Shown piece by piece: positions 36,201 to 49,100 of a stretch of 64,000 nucleotides of DNA. The translations under genes and the position numbers were made by a program. Origin of the DNA: Tetrahymena elliotti 4EA. Its lineage: Eukaryota > Ciliophora > Oligohymenophorea > Hymenostomatida > Tetrahymenidae. The notes under the pieces were generated by a model that was given only the letters and a program-made list of their open reading frames with translations, made no database searches and was not told the DNA's origin. The stretch covers positions 492,859-556,858 of the forward strand of contig JH720352.1 in NCBI GenBank assembly GCA_000231825.2, given 5' to 3'. Numbering within the stretch: position 1 is the stretch's first letter; each line of letters begins with the position of its first letter.

Positions 36201-39200
36201 TTTAAATTGAAAAATGATCTTTAATTACGTTATCTAAAAATTAATTAGAAAAAATTAAAAATATCATCACCCTACCAAAAAAAATATTGATATATTTTAA
36301 AAATTTTTGATTTTCATAAATTAAAAAAATACTGAAATTTTACCTAATCTATTTAAACCTTAACTAGAATTACAGAAGAGACTTAGAGTGAAGGACAATT
36401 TAAAAGAATTAATTCCCCTTTTAAACTAATAAAAGCTAAAATTTCCTTGCTTAATAAATAAAATTAACTCACTTAAATCTCCACTAGTATTTTCGAAGAA
36501 AGAATTACAAAATCAAGATTATTATTATTAAAGACTTTTATTATGTTTTTTTCTTCTAAGCAGTAAATCTCTGAAGAGTAGTGAGCATACAAGATACAAT
36601 TAAAGGATGAAGATTATGATTTTACTACTTAATTCTGAATGTAGTCATAAATAAGGAATTCTTTTTATGAAATGATAATTAGAACTGTTGAGTTACTTAT
36701 TTTTTAAAGTAGAATAAATTATGAAGTGGAAAGAAGAGTATTATTTAGCTTTAGTTAATGAAGAATTTTGTATTCTCCAAAGGAATTCTAAACATTCAGT
36801 AAATTTTTATATTTATTCAAAAATAATAATTTTTGAGAATTTTAATCATAAATTAAATGATTGCCTTAGTTTTTTAAAGAATTTTAGAATAAATTGGTAA
36901 AGAGAGGAGTCCATAGGTCAAACAGTTAGAATTAAACTGTATTATTTAATTGGATTGTCAAATAATTAGATTATGGGGAATAGAATACATTAGAAGAATC
37001 CTTGACAGAATATGCACTATAATTTTGACTTCCTAAATAAACTAGAGTTGAGTATTAAAATATATTTAATTTATCTTAAGATGTTATAATTAAAGTATCA
37101 AGATCTCTATCTAAAACAATTTATATTTTATAATATCTAAAAATAATTTATTGAAATGTGATTCCAAAATATTAAGTACTCTTAGTAGTACAGCTAACAT
37201 AGCTGATAGTTTACAATGCAGTTTAAGAAACTATTATCATAGTCTTTTTTAGATAAAAATAATATTTTTAAAATTTAATTAAATTAATTTATTGAAGAGA
37301 GAGGAAGGGGGTGATTTGTCATAATTTGACTTTAATTAAATTTGAATTACTTTTTTATTTAAAAAAGTATTTTCAAAAAATTTTGCTCTTAAGATTCTCT
37401 CCTAAAAATTTTTAAATAATTACCTAATCCTCATAGATATTTAAATAAGTAAGCATGTTATAGAATTATATTGAGCATGTTATTTTCAGATTAAAATCAA
37501 ATACAGTTAAATAGCTTGATGTTTTAAATGTAAATCCAATAATAAGATTATGTTGACTATCTAATAAATATTATTCACTCAATTAGCTTTCTTTAGTTTA
37601 GTTTTAATAGCTTATTAACTTATATGAACCATCCTCTATTATTTATAATATTGTGAAATATCCTAGAGACCATATCAAAACTTTATCATCTTATACCTTA
37701 AAATATTTTTCTTCATTTTTTGATATTTTGCTAGCTTTATTTGTAATGTAGTTATATGCATATAATTAATGACTTTCAAAAATATAACTTAAATCAATTA
37801 AAAAAGTATTTTTAGATTTAATAATGGAAGGATAATTTAGCTTGTAACCTTAAGGAATGAATATATCCAACTTAACCATATTTTTGTCATTTAACTTTTG
37901 GAAGATAATTTAGCTATTTAGATCTACTGAAAGGAATGCATCAAGTTCTTATATATAAGTCACTTAAGTTTGATCAATAAATTAATGGATTATTTATTAT
38001 TTAAAATCTAAAATAACATATTTTTAATCTTCATTTTAAAGAAGAATCTATTGATTTTTTATTAATTAGCAATTTTCCCATAAATAAGATTAATAATCCT
38101 ATTAAAACTCTAATTTATTAAAAATATATTGCTTATTATCATAAAATTAATTGTTTTTGTTAAAAAAATATTTGTTTTCAAATAATAGAGGGAATGAAAT
38201 TTTAAATTTTTTAATTTAAATATATTGAGTTGATATTTTTGTTCTTTATTTAAATTAATTTCAACACTCTTGATTATGTTATTATTTAATTATATTTTTA
38301 TAAAAATAAACTGCCAATGCTTCAAGAAAATTTAAATAAAAAATTAATCTTAAAGCATTAGATTCATCTATCCATATCATTCAGAAAAAGGGAAAATTGT
38401 AAGATTTAATAAAGAGGATAAATTAAAAATGCTAGAATTAAAGGAAGTTTTGTGAATGAAACAATATTTTAAAAGTCTTAAATTTTACTAAAAAATAATA
38501 AATTAAATGTAAATAAATATATATATGAAAATGGCAGTATAAACACCATTAGATTTTTAAATTCTTGATTGCGTTCCTGTAAAAAATATATAAAATGAAT
38601 GGAAAATGTTAACTAGTAAAATTAACTGGCAAATTTTACTACTTATGGATATTCTCCTTTATTTATATATTTTGTTGTATCTTTAATTGACTTCTCAAAC
38701 TCTTATTTTGGTAATAGAGGTTTTAGTTCAGGAAATATTCTTAAAAAAGAAAACAAACTAAACAGTCTGTTTAAAAAAATAACATAATGTATCCCTCCAC
38801 ATGAATAAAAATAAATAAGTCCATTTAAAATACCAAATTAACATTTAAAATATTACCTATTTAAGAGTATTCGTTTAGAATTGTATCAATATAAAACCAG
38901 GAAGTTAAATATCCAAAAATCATGATCACTTTATTTTAATAATCCATTTATCTCTTAAGATATTTGTTTTTATCATATTCAATTTGAATATCAATCATGT
39001 ATTACATATTCTATTTAAGAGAGTATTGTCCAATAAAAACTGTAGATGAAAATATAATTATCTTATTTTCAATTATAAATTGTGATTCTGAATCTTATGA
39101 TAACAGAAGCTTTTAAACTGGTTGAAAATCAGACATACTAAGCAAGTATTATTCCTATTTTTTATTAAAAATTTTTTTCAGATATTCAATATGAAAAGTT

Positions 39201-42200
39201 TTAAATTAATACCTTTTTTATATTTTGTATAAAAATATAAGTTGTATCTAAAATATCAAATAAATTCGGATTAAAACTAAGCTCAAATTAAGGGGAAAAT
39301 ATGAATTAAACAATATTCAATGTTTTAAAATCTCCAACAAAATCCATACCTTAGTTGAGTTAAAAATAATTTTCATTATAATCTGTTAAAATATATTAAT
39401 CAAAGGATTTTATTGATTAAGTGATTAAATTTAAGGCAAATAATTTTTGCAATTCAGCTTAATTACTGATAATTACTATTGCATTTTTTTTACTATAAGC
39501 TACTGATAATATTACATCGTTTTTTGGAGCATTTAGAAGTATTAAATTATCTTTTGTTTTTCTATTAAATAGAGTGTAAGATAAGTTTTAACAGTCACTT
39601 ACTAATATGATATTATTATTATCTAATACTTGATAATTCGTAATAGTCATAAAATTATCAACCTATTTCAATGTGGATTATTCTTGATCATATTAAAAAA
39701 CAAGAATATAGTAATTCAATGTTAATACATAAATTTAATCATTAAATACTTGAACTAAGTAGTCTAAATTTTAGACTTGTTTTGGTTCTGTACTTATCAA
39801 GAAAATATCTGTTTTTGATTACAAAATACTGAATATAAGTACTTAACTTTAATAATAAACTCCAACAAATATTCTTGAAGGATTTAACTACTTTATTATT
39901 TATATGTAAAAACATCCTGTATCAATTTCATATTAATACATCTAGTAATTTTAAAGACTAGCTATCACAAAATTATAGCTATCATTTACAAATTTGTACA
40001 CTATAACTAAATTGTAATAGATAGAGTCTGCTTAAACTAATTATAATCCTAATTTTTTATCCATTATGATTTAATTTGTATTGATTTAGATGATCCTAAA
40101 TCCTTAGTTAAATACTATTATTAAAAAATTTAATAAATCATTGTATAAGATTTTCATAATTCCACCCATGAATTAAATAATATCTCGATCAACAATATTA
40201 CTATATTTAATACTCTGATTTTATTTTTCAGATTTAAATGTCATTACTAAGAGCTAATTTAGATAAGAAATAGTTATTGTTGAGTTATCTATTTAAACAG
40301 AGTTGCTTGGATTCAAAAAGAATTTTTCATAATTCATTGTATTTAATAATATTTTTTTATTTATGTTTTGGTTCTAAAATCCTTAATTGCTATACTCCTA
40401 AAGATTTATTTAAATTGTAGTATTAGTTATTTCATAATATAAAAATTATTAGTTTGATAAGAATGTCGAGTGACTAAAATAACTACTATCAATATTTAAG
40501 AAAAAATATTAATAATTTTGATTACTATCTGTTTATTTCATACTGAATTAAGTACTAATGTTTATAATTTCATACCCTAAATTTAAATTATTTTATTTAA
40601 AATATTTTTTATTGAAATGATTCAAATTTTTTAAAGAAAAAAAATTTTAAATTAAAAAAAACATTTTAAAATTTTTTACTAGTAGTATCATAATTGATAT
40701 TAATAACAAAATCAACTGATTCTCATCCCAAAAATAAAGATAAATAATTAATAAATTTTCAATGAAGAATAATTTTCTTGTTTTATTTAAATAAATTTTA
40801 ATGTCTAAATTGGATTTGATAAAAAATAATATTCAAATTTACCAATTTTTGTTGCCAAAATTATAAAGTTATTATCATCAAAGACTAAATATTACTAAAT
40901 TTCATTTGTACCCTAAATAAAGTGAGGCTTATCCTATTTAATTAAATGAATAAAATAATAATTATTAGTATTAAATTACTAAATTACATATTCAAAGTAA
41001 TATTGACTTGAAGAATAGTTTTATGTTAAATTTAAACAAGTTATTGCTTCCTTTTAAATTCCTTAACTCTCACCTTATTATCTCAAAATTATTCTAATTT
41101 TATTATCAATCTGAAAGGCATGCATTAAATTAATAATTTAGAAAACTCTTTTTGTTTAAACAAAAATTTTAGTATTTAAATTAAAAATATTAATTTAACC
41201 ACTAAAAGCATTTAAAATGAATTAGTTTTTTATATCATTGAATTTTGTAAAATCTAAATTATTTCCTTATGTATTCTCTATTCCCTATTTGTTATATTAA
41301 TTTTCCTTTAAAAAATCTATCTAGACTTAATTTATATTCACTAATTCAGGTTTTAGTTTTTCAACATTATTAGAAATAAAAGAGCATCCATTTTTATCTT
41401 TTTCAAAAGAAGTTTCTACTAAATTTCTTTTTAAATTCTTTTCATTTTTTGGATTAACAGCCATTCCACTTGTTTAGCTTTAATTATCAAAAGAATAAAG
41501 TTAAAAGTCAATTTAATCTATTTTTTTCATCTTGTAGCTAAATACTTTACTATTTTAATAATTAAAGATAATCAAATTATCTTCACCAGAAACATAATAA
41601 ACTTAATTTTATGAGTACCAAATCTATTAAAAATTTATTTGAAACACAATTTTTATATTTTGTTAAGTCAAGTATATTTTTTAGATATTTTCATTTGAAA
41701 TTAAGTAAATACTTTCTATATCTTAAATCCCATTAATATAAGGATTAAATAAAGCAATTTTATTAATTGGAATCAATTCTTCAAATGAATAAAAAACAGC
41801 AAACTCATAGCCTAATACCACCAACTTTTTATTATCAAAAATTAATTATTTAATTAATTAAAAAGATTAAATAATTACCAAAGGATTTCCATTTATTGAC
41901 TCAAAGAAAAAGATTTGTTTAATTTCTTCTTATTATCCTTCATTTCCACTTTTAGTTGGAATATATGAATTTATTTAACTTATTTTCTTACCATTTAGAC
42001 AAATCATTTTATTTTCATCTTGTTATTAAGGGCATAATCTTGTACATTAATTTGTATCAGGATTATAGTAACTATTAGTTTAGATACATTCACTATTAAG
42101 GCAATATTTTTTATCACTTGATAATTCCCACCCGCCTCTGCATTATTCACATAAATATCCTTCTATCTAGCATTGTTCACAGTTTTCAACTTAGCATTGT

Positions 42201-42511
42201 AAGCACAGCCTAAATAAGTCTTATTAAAATTCATCATTTTGGCATAATTTGAAGCATCTATTTTCTTTTTGATCCTTAAAAGTTTAATTATTTTCAATAA
42301 TGGAAGAAATGAGCAGTAAATTTACATAATATGATTATGGTTCACACAACAAGCACGAATTAAAATGGTCACACTGATTGCAGCTTTCCATACATTTACC
42401 ACACATTTATTAGCTAAAATCATAGAAAACAGATTATAATTTGCAATTCTACAGTTCTTAGCTGTGTCTATAGTTCAAAATTATGCTAATTATCAATAAG
42501 TAATATCTCAT
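30251..42511 (-). CDS. Gene C: giant multi-pass surface protein, paralogue
   Basis: Exons are 42511-42326, 42274-41879, 41824-40988, 40933-40843, 40576-39213, 39154-38857, 38109-37424, 37243-36344, 36151-35462, 35241-33501, 33162-32697, 32646-31791, 31688-30762, 30712-30635, 30582-30514, 30452-30393, 30343-30251. They total 9738 nt, or 3245 residues. Signal peptide, Cys-rich modules, Gly-Gly-Ala beta-helix and membrane domain are all present. Exons 6 and 7 (298 and 686 nt) match D and are 9 and 6 nt longer than in A and B, which groups C with D. Exon 9 ends at a TTTTAA/GTATTC junction instead of TTTTAG/GTATTC. Intron 6 is expanded to 747 nt. The signal peptide has a less typical Arg in the hydrophobic run (NYRHS), but the start aligns with the other copies. 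Confidence 0.88.
37297..37334. promoter_or_regulatory. Conserved purine-rich block in intron 7 of gene C
   Basis: Counterpart of the intron 7 block in gene A, with GAGAGGAAGGGGGTGATTTG and the following TCATAATTTGACTTTA preserved. Confidence 0.35.
38110..38856 (-). other. Expanded intron 6 of gene C
   Basis: Intron 6 is 747 nt here against 263, 277 and 208 in A, B and D. Both ends are conserved, including a CATAATGTATCCCTCCAC block near 38784 that resembles A and B. The extra several hundred bases in the middle have no match seen in the window and no open frame, so they are probably an insertion or local expansion. Confidence 0.6.
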
Positions 42512-42538
42512 CTTTATCTTTAATTTAGTTTATGTTTA

Positions 42539-42573
42539 TGTTTATCCTAATAATTGATATCCTCCTAATATTT
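42539..42573 (-). promoter_or_regulatory. Conserved 5'-flank block upstream of gene C
   Basis: Lies about 28 bases upstream of the start codon. It shares TTTATCCTAATAATTGATAT and a CTAATATTT tail with the block upstream of gene D. Likely promoter or 5' UTR; no TATA-type assignment is made in such AT-rich DNA. Confidence 0.4.
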
Positions 42574-42998
42574 GATAATAAACTCAAAAGTTACAATGAA
42601 GCCTTTATTAATTTCTATATATGCTCTTATTTTTTAAAAAACTATCCAAATTTTAAAAGTTAGAATACTTCATTATCCATATTCTTGAAAAAAATTTATT
42701 CAATATTATCTAATAATATGTTAAATAAAAATTCAAATTTGAACAATTATCAAATATTTAAGTAAAAGGGAATATGAATAATCTATTTTTATTTTTTAAT
42801 ATTATTCTCATAAATGACAATAAATATATTTATTTTTTTTAGTTAGTTGGTCTTTTACTAAAATTAATATTCTCTGTATTTATTTAATTTCTTGAATTAG
42901 TAATTAATAATATAATACAAAGTTCTTTTTCTTGTTCCCAAAAAAAAGACTATCAAGATGTGAAATTTTACTCAAAAAAAATCTTTTAAGGCCGTAAA

Positions 42999-43008
42999 GA
43001 CCTAGGTC
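42999..43008. repeat. Palindrome GACCTAGGTC in a GC-rich patch
   Basis: The palindrome sits in a patch from about 42989 to 43019 (GGCCGTAAAGACCTAGGTCT then CACCTGTGAC) that stands out from the 80% A+T surroundings. It is not a recognisable tRNA or known chromosome-breakage sequence. Confidence 0.7.
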
Positions 43009-43195
43009 TCACCTGTGACATAAACTACAAATTAGGTATTACAGTAAACTAACAAAAATATAAAATATATTTTATCTAAAAAATAATTGCATATTGCATT
43101 AGGAAAATTTGTTTACAAATAAATACAATTTGAATTAAAAATAATTATATCAAATTATGGAAATAGATAATCTTTTTTTCTTATTTTTAGTTTTT

Positions 43196-46100
43196 TCATA
43201 AATTCTTATTCTAAAACTGTTAAAATTTGTTTGTGGCAATAATGTTATCAAATATTTTATTTTCGCCCATATTCACCTATTAAATATATTGTGTTAAAGT
43301 TTTTGCATTTTTTTAAATGTTTACATTATTTAATTCTGTTTATGAGATTAAGTCACTTTCTTCATAAATGTGATGAGAATGAGTCTTACAAAAAGTTTTT
43401 AAAAATAAAATATAAATATTAGCTTCAATATTTAGTTAATTATTTACTTAATCTGCAAAAGATGTCAGTGATTTAAGATTACTTTATCTCAATATTATCC
43501 CTATTTATGCATCTTTCTATTTTAGAAAATTTAATTATTCTTTTTATCTTTTAAAAATCTTATTTTACTTCAATAATTTGATTTTAAAGTTCTTACATCT
43601 CTATACTTTATTTTAAAGAGTTTACCATTTATTCTCTTTAAGAAGATTGCTTTATTTTTAAATTTAAAATATTTACTTAAAAATTAATAATTTTACTTCA
43701 GAAAATGAGTTAGGACTAAACATCGAGTCAGATTTTTTGAATAAATTTATCTCACCTTAAAAATGTTTTTTTAGATTTTTTTATTCATTATTTTACTTAA
43801 ATTATTTTTGATTAGAGTTATTAGGCTACGTGTTTTCAAGAGAATGATTTTTAAAAGCTAAAATAACTATTTTCCATAATTGATGAACTCTAATTATTTT
43901 AACTTACCTTATTTCTAAAATTGGTAAAAATCTTTGGTATTTTTTTTAAATTTTTAAAATCAATTTTTTTATTTTATCACTTTTAGACAATGATTCTGTA
44001 ATTTGAAGATTAAATTATGCAAATACAATAGCAATCACTAAATCAATTGAAGTTAAATTTGTTATGATTATTATTATAAAACTAATTTCACTTATAATTT
44101 TACTTTCAGTAAAATCATTTAATACTAAGGATAGTAGCAAAAATGTGAAAATAAGTTTCTATACCAAATTTTTTTCTTGATTAAAATAAATATGATTTTG
44201 ATAAGGTTAGTATCTTTATAGTAAACCTAGGTATAAAGCTATCGTTATTGTAACTAGAGATAATTTTATGTTTGAATTTATGTCTAAGTTTACTAGAATC
44301 ATTAAAATAAATTTGAGGTATATTTTTACTATTTCCCAGTGAAGCGTTCTCTCTTTATATCCTGTATAAAGAATACTAAATGTCATTATATTGGCTATTT
44401 TCTAGGATTTAAACATCAATTTGTTTTCTTTCTAAGAAAATTGGATAAGCTTGCAAAATAAAATGAAAGGAATTAAAAAACAGAAAATTATTATCAAAGG
44501 TACTATTATTGTCAAAGAATATAGCAAGTGATAAAAATCATAGCATTATTGACTATAATCAGATAGCAAATACTATTAATCAGAAATTTTTATGCATATC
44601 AATGTTTAAATCAAGATTTTAGACTTTATTTTTGTTGAAAAAAAAGTAGTTATTTATGAAGTCTTTCGCTAAGATTAATGAAAAGAAGAATTAATTTACT
44701 ATTGATGGTTGATAGAAAATATAGATATAAACCAGAGTCATTCTTGCTATTTGTGGTATATTTTTTAGATTTTTATGAAATCTTTCTTTTCTTTTAAGTG
44801 AAATGATAAAGAATAGAATAATTGTAAAAATGCAGATAACCAAGGTGCTAAAAATTTAAGATACTACTCTATTTAACCAGACTGGATATGAATCTTTGAT
44901 TTTAAATAAGCAATCAAATGAAGTAATAGTGACAGAAGAAGGATCACCAAATAAGTTTAAAGAAATTGACAAAAAATCAATTTTAAAAAGCCCAAATTAG
45001 ATCGATAAAGCAAGAATCTATAAATAATTAACTAAAATATTGTACTTTAAAGATATTTAATTTCCTGAAGAACTCAATCGACCAGTGATAAGTAATCCAA
45101 CTTTTTTGAATATATTTAGCTTTATATTTCTGATTTTTGACTACATCATGTTATATTAGCTCATAGTTAGATAAAAAGTGTTAAAAAGAATAAAAAAACA
45201 CACATAATAGATTTAATCTTCCAAACTACTGCATGGATGACAAAGATTATTTTTGAAGCCATATTATTAATCCCAGATAATAGATTTACTATCACAACTA
45301 TTACAAATAGGACCAACAAATCCAGTTAGGCATCCGTATTTGCTTTTATGATTTGTAGATGAGCAACCATCTAATTTACACTTATAAATTTCTTCAGTTT
45401 TATCATTTGCTCTCCAGTACCCATCTTTTAACTTGATTTATGATCCCTCACAATATTAAGCTTACTCTGGACAATATGAACATTAAAATTAATTGATATC
45501 TTTAATCATATCAGGTACTTTAAGAGAATATGTACCTTCAGCACATTTCTTGCATCTTAATTAAAAAATTATTTTATTTAAGTAACTATTTTAAAAAATA
45601 ATTACATTATAAATTAGTCAGTGTCTTAAATAACTTCTCCAACTAAACAGTCCCTATATTGTAGATTTAATTAAACAGAAAGACGATTATTTTCAAATTC
45701 ATTTGAGATCAAATAAATAATTTGGTTCTGATATTATTTATATATAGACTAAAAATTTAATTCAAATAAACCAATTGATCTATTTAGTACAGCATTTATT
45801 CCTTACTAAATTATAATCTATGAATTATTCTCTGCAGAAAGCAGTAATTAGAACACATTTTTGTCGTAATATTAATCTTTGCCTTTGAAATTAAAAGGAT
45901 TATTTTCCTCATCGATGAAATTAAGATACAATTTTTAATCCAAATAATTTCCACTAGCAATGTTTTTAATGCTAAATTATTTGTACACTTACAAAGAATC
46001 AATCTAAGGTTCCATTGATATTCCTATTTGATTAGAGGGAGATCCAAGATTTTGACCAAAAAAAGAAGCTAATTTATAATAAATTAAATAGATTTATCAA

Positions 46101-49100
46101 TTTTATCAATTAAAAAACCAAATATTTTATAAATACAGATATTTTAAGTAAATTAATTATCTATTTAAAATTTAAAGAATTTTTATTAATTCCCTAAATT
46201 ATTAACTTAGAAAAATTCAATTTATCTTGAGCAAAAAAATAAGTTTACCTGTATTTTTTTCAAAATTCATTTAGTATTTCAAAAAATTTTCTGAATTGAA
46301 GAATTCAGAAGATGATTGTAAGTAGTAAATTGATCCTCCGATACTTGCTTAATTATATGAGAAGTTTATATTATTTAAATTTTCAATATCACATGAATCA
46401 AAAGAAATAGCTCCACCTGTAGAGTATAAAGCTTTATTACTTGTAAAATTGCTTTATGTTATGTTGACTTTGCTTAATTGAGACAAATATAGTGCACCTC
46501 CTGAGCTTTTTATTGACTCATTTTCAATAAAATTAGATTATTCTATAATAAGATTACCTACTATTTAAACCAAAGCTCCTCCTTTAGATAATGAGATACA
46601 TTTTTAAAACAAACTACTTTTAATATTTATTTGATTTGTGCTTAAAATATTGATAGCACCTCCTTACTCTTATGAGATTTAACTTTTATCTACCATTTAT
46701 TCTCCATAATTTTTTAGGTTTATAAATTAACTATTAACTATTTAGGCTGTATCTATTTAAACTATATTTAGTGCACATGGAAATCCTGTTGAGTTTATGT
46801 TACTAAAAAGGTTTTATTCAAAGATGTATCCTCCTTATTAGATTTTGAATACACTTCCTTATAAGAGATTTATGTTAATAAAAAATGAATTTTGTATTTT
46901 TGATTAGCTAATAGAATTTATGGTTATTAAATTATCAAAACTGGTGATATCTGTGATGTTTAAAGAAATAAAAGAGCTTTCTTAAGATAAAATAGAAATA
47001 ACTGAATTTTTTTGTAAAGAAAAATCAGACTTTTCTAAAGTTATATTTTTAATTACTAATTAATAGTTAATATAATAGAAATATGAATTTGAGGTATATT
47101 GAATTATTTACAAAATATTTGTATTAATAAAATTGCTTAAGTGTACGTTTTATATGCTAACATTATAGCAACCTTCAAAACTTAATAAAGAAGGTATTTA
47201 GTTTTATTAATTATTTTATTAAGCTTAATATAATTATCTTGCGATTTTTGTTTCTTGGATTATAAAGTATGCCTCTAAATTTGCAAGTTCTATTATATTT
47301 GATTTTATTGAATGAAAGAAGAATCCTTTAATAATTTATACTTTTTAGATATTTAATTAATTAAAATCAATATTTTCACAATCAACAAACTCAAAAATAG
47401 AGTTTTAAAGAATGGAATCTGTCAAATTTACATTGTAAAATGTGATATTTGCTATTGCTCTAAATTAGAAAAGAGGTTGATTTAACACTTAAATATTTTC
47501 CAGAGATAGATTTTAAATCAAAACATTTTTCACATTGATAACCAGTATTCCGCCATACTCGCCAACAATATTCTAATTTTTTATTGATATACCATCTAAA
47601 ATTAATAAATCTAAGTCACTAATTGAAAGTAAGGATTAAGAATTTTTATCAAAAACTAAATCAACATTAACAAACTTTAGTATTTTTAGATTTCCTTCTT
47701 GATTTAAATTTTAATTTTGATTACTAAAATTAATTTAAAGAGTTATTGTTACAAATTAAAGTTAAGTAAACTATGGCTTCACAAAATTAGTATCATTCAT
47801 AGTAGCTAAACCCTTTAATGTGGGATTATTATCTTAAAAAATAAATTAATATTCAATAATTGTACTGGTTAAAAAGACCTCTTAGAAGATTTAAATTTCT
47901 TCTAATTATGAAGATTAAATTGTCATCTTTATTACATATTTAACTAGATTTAGTTTTTAATAACTGAGTCTATTTTATATTTATTCATGCTTTTAATAAA
48001 TTAAGAAAATAATTTAAATTTTGATAATTTTTTAATAAATTAATTGAAAATTTGTAAAAATTCAAACCTAAAATTTCACCCAAATCTCATTTTTCACAAT
48101 CAATAATATCAAAAAATAATCTTAAAATTTTGAAAATAGGATGATTTGAATGAATAAAAAACGCATTAATTGAAAATTAAATAATTAATTAATTTAAATA
48201 CCTCAAACGCATTTTTAGAATAATCAGATGACTAAATGAAATCAATTAACACATTTTCAGAAGAATAATTATTATTAGATATATTAAATTAAATATCAAA
48301 TATGTTTGAGTCACTAAAGCATTATAAACTAACATTTTTGAGAATTTACTCTTCTTAATCCTAAAACTAGAGACTAATTTGGTAAACTTAAGGATTATCT
48401 AAATTTATGAAAGACTCAACTTCTATGGAAGTTTACTCATTTAACTAAATTAACATTATTTCTTTATAAAGTATCAGTAAAAATATATCATTGTAAATTT
48501 TTTAGATGTCCTTTAAGTTAGAATACATAAACTAGTTTATTTTCTTGTAGTTTATGAGTTTTAGAGATATTTTTTCATAAACAGTAACTTAAGAGATGCA
48601 AATCACATACAAATATTTTAAATCTTACTTAAGTTTTAGATTATTTGAACATGAAGTTGGTATGTTACCTATTAGCTAATTATTTTTTAAATTATAAATT
48701 TATATTGACAGTGTTGTTGCAATTACTATAGAATAAGATTCATCAAATTTAATCACTTAATAGTCTAAAATCTAATTATTTTTTCTGCTATACTCCATTA
48801 AAGGACTTATATTTTAAATATTTTCTATAAAGAAAACTAATAAAAATTATTTTTGAGATTAAACCACTAAGTATGAGTCTGTAATTGAAATCTATTAAAT
48901 TTAATAAATTGATTAAAATGGAGATTTTCTTGAATACATTTTTTATAATCATAAATAAATAATTTTAATTTTTATGAATTTGAAAAAGAAAATTTTAAGC
49001 TGTTTTTATGAGGATTGATAGTTAATGTCAAATTAAAAATGAATAGCTCTTTTGTATTAAATATTCTAATTTTTATTATTTTTAAAGTAATAAGATAAAA

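Larger units (their letters stand above)
42512..43195. other. 5' flank of gene C and 3' flank of gene D
   Basis: Contains the conserved upstream block (42539-42573), a GC-richer patch with a 10-base palindrome (42999-43008) and TATTACAGTAA at 43037-43047. Similarity to the upstream flank of D extends through about 42900. No gene was recognised. Confidence 0.45.

Noticed and set aside
42985..43025. Possible tRNA at the GC-rich patch
   Set aside because: No TTCGAAT-type T-loop, no acceptor-stem pairing and no anticodon arm could be found.
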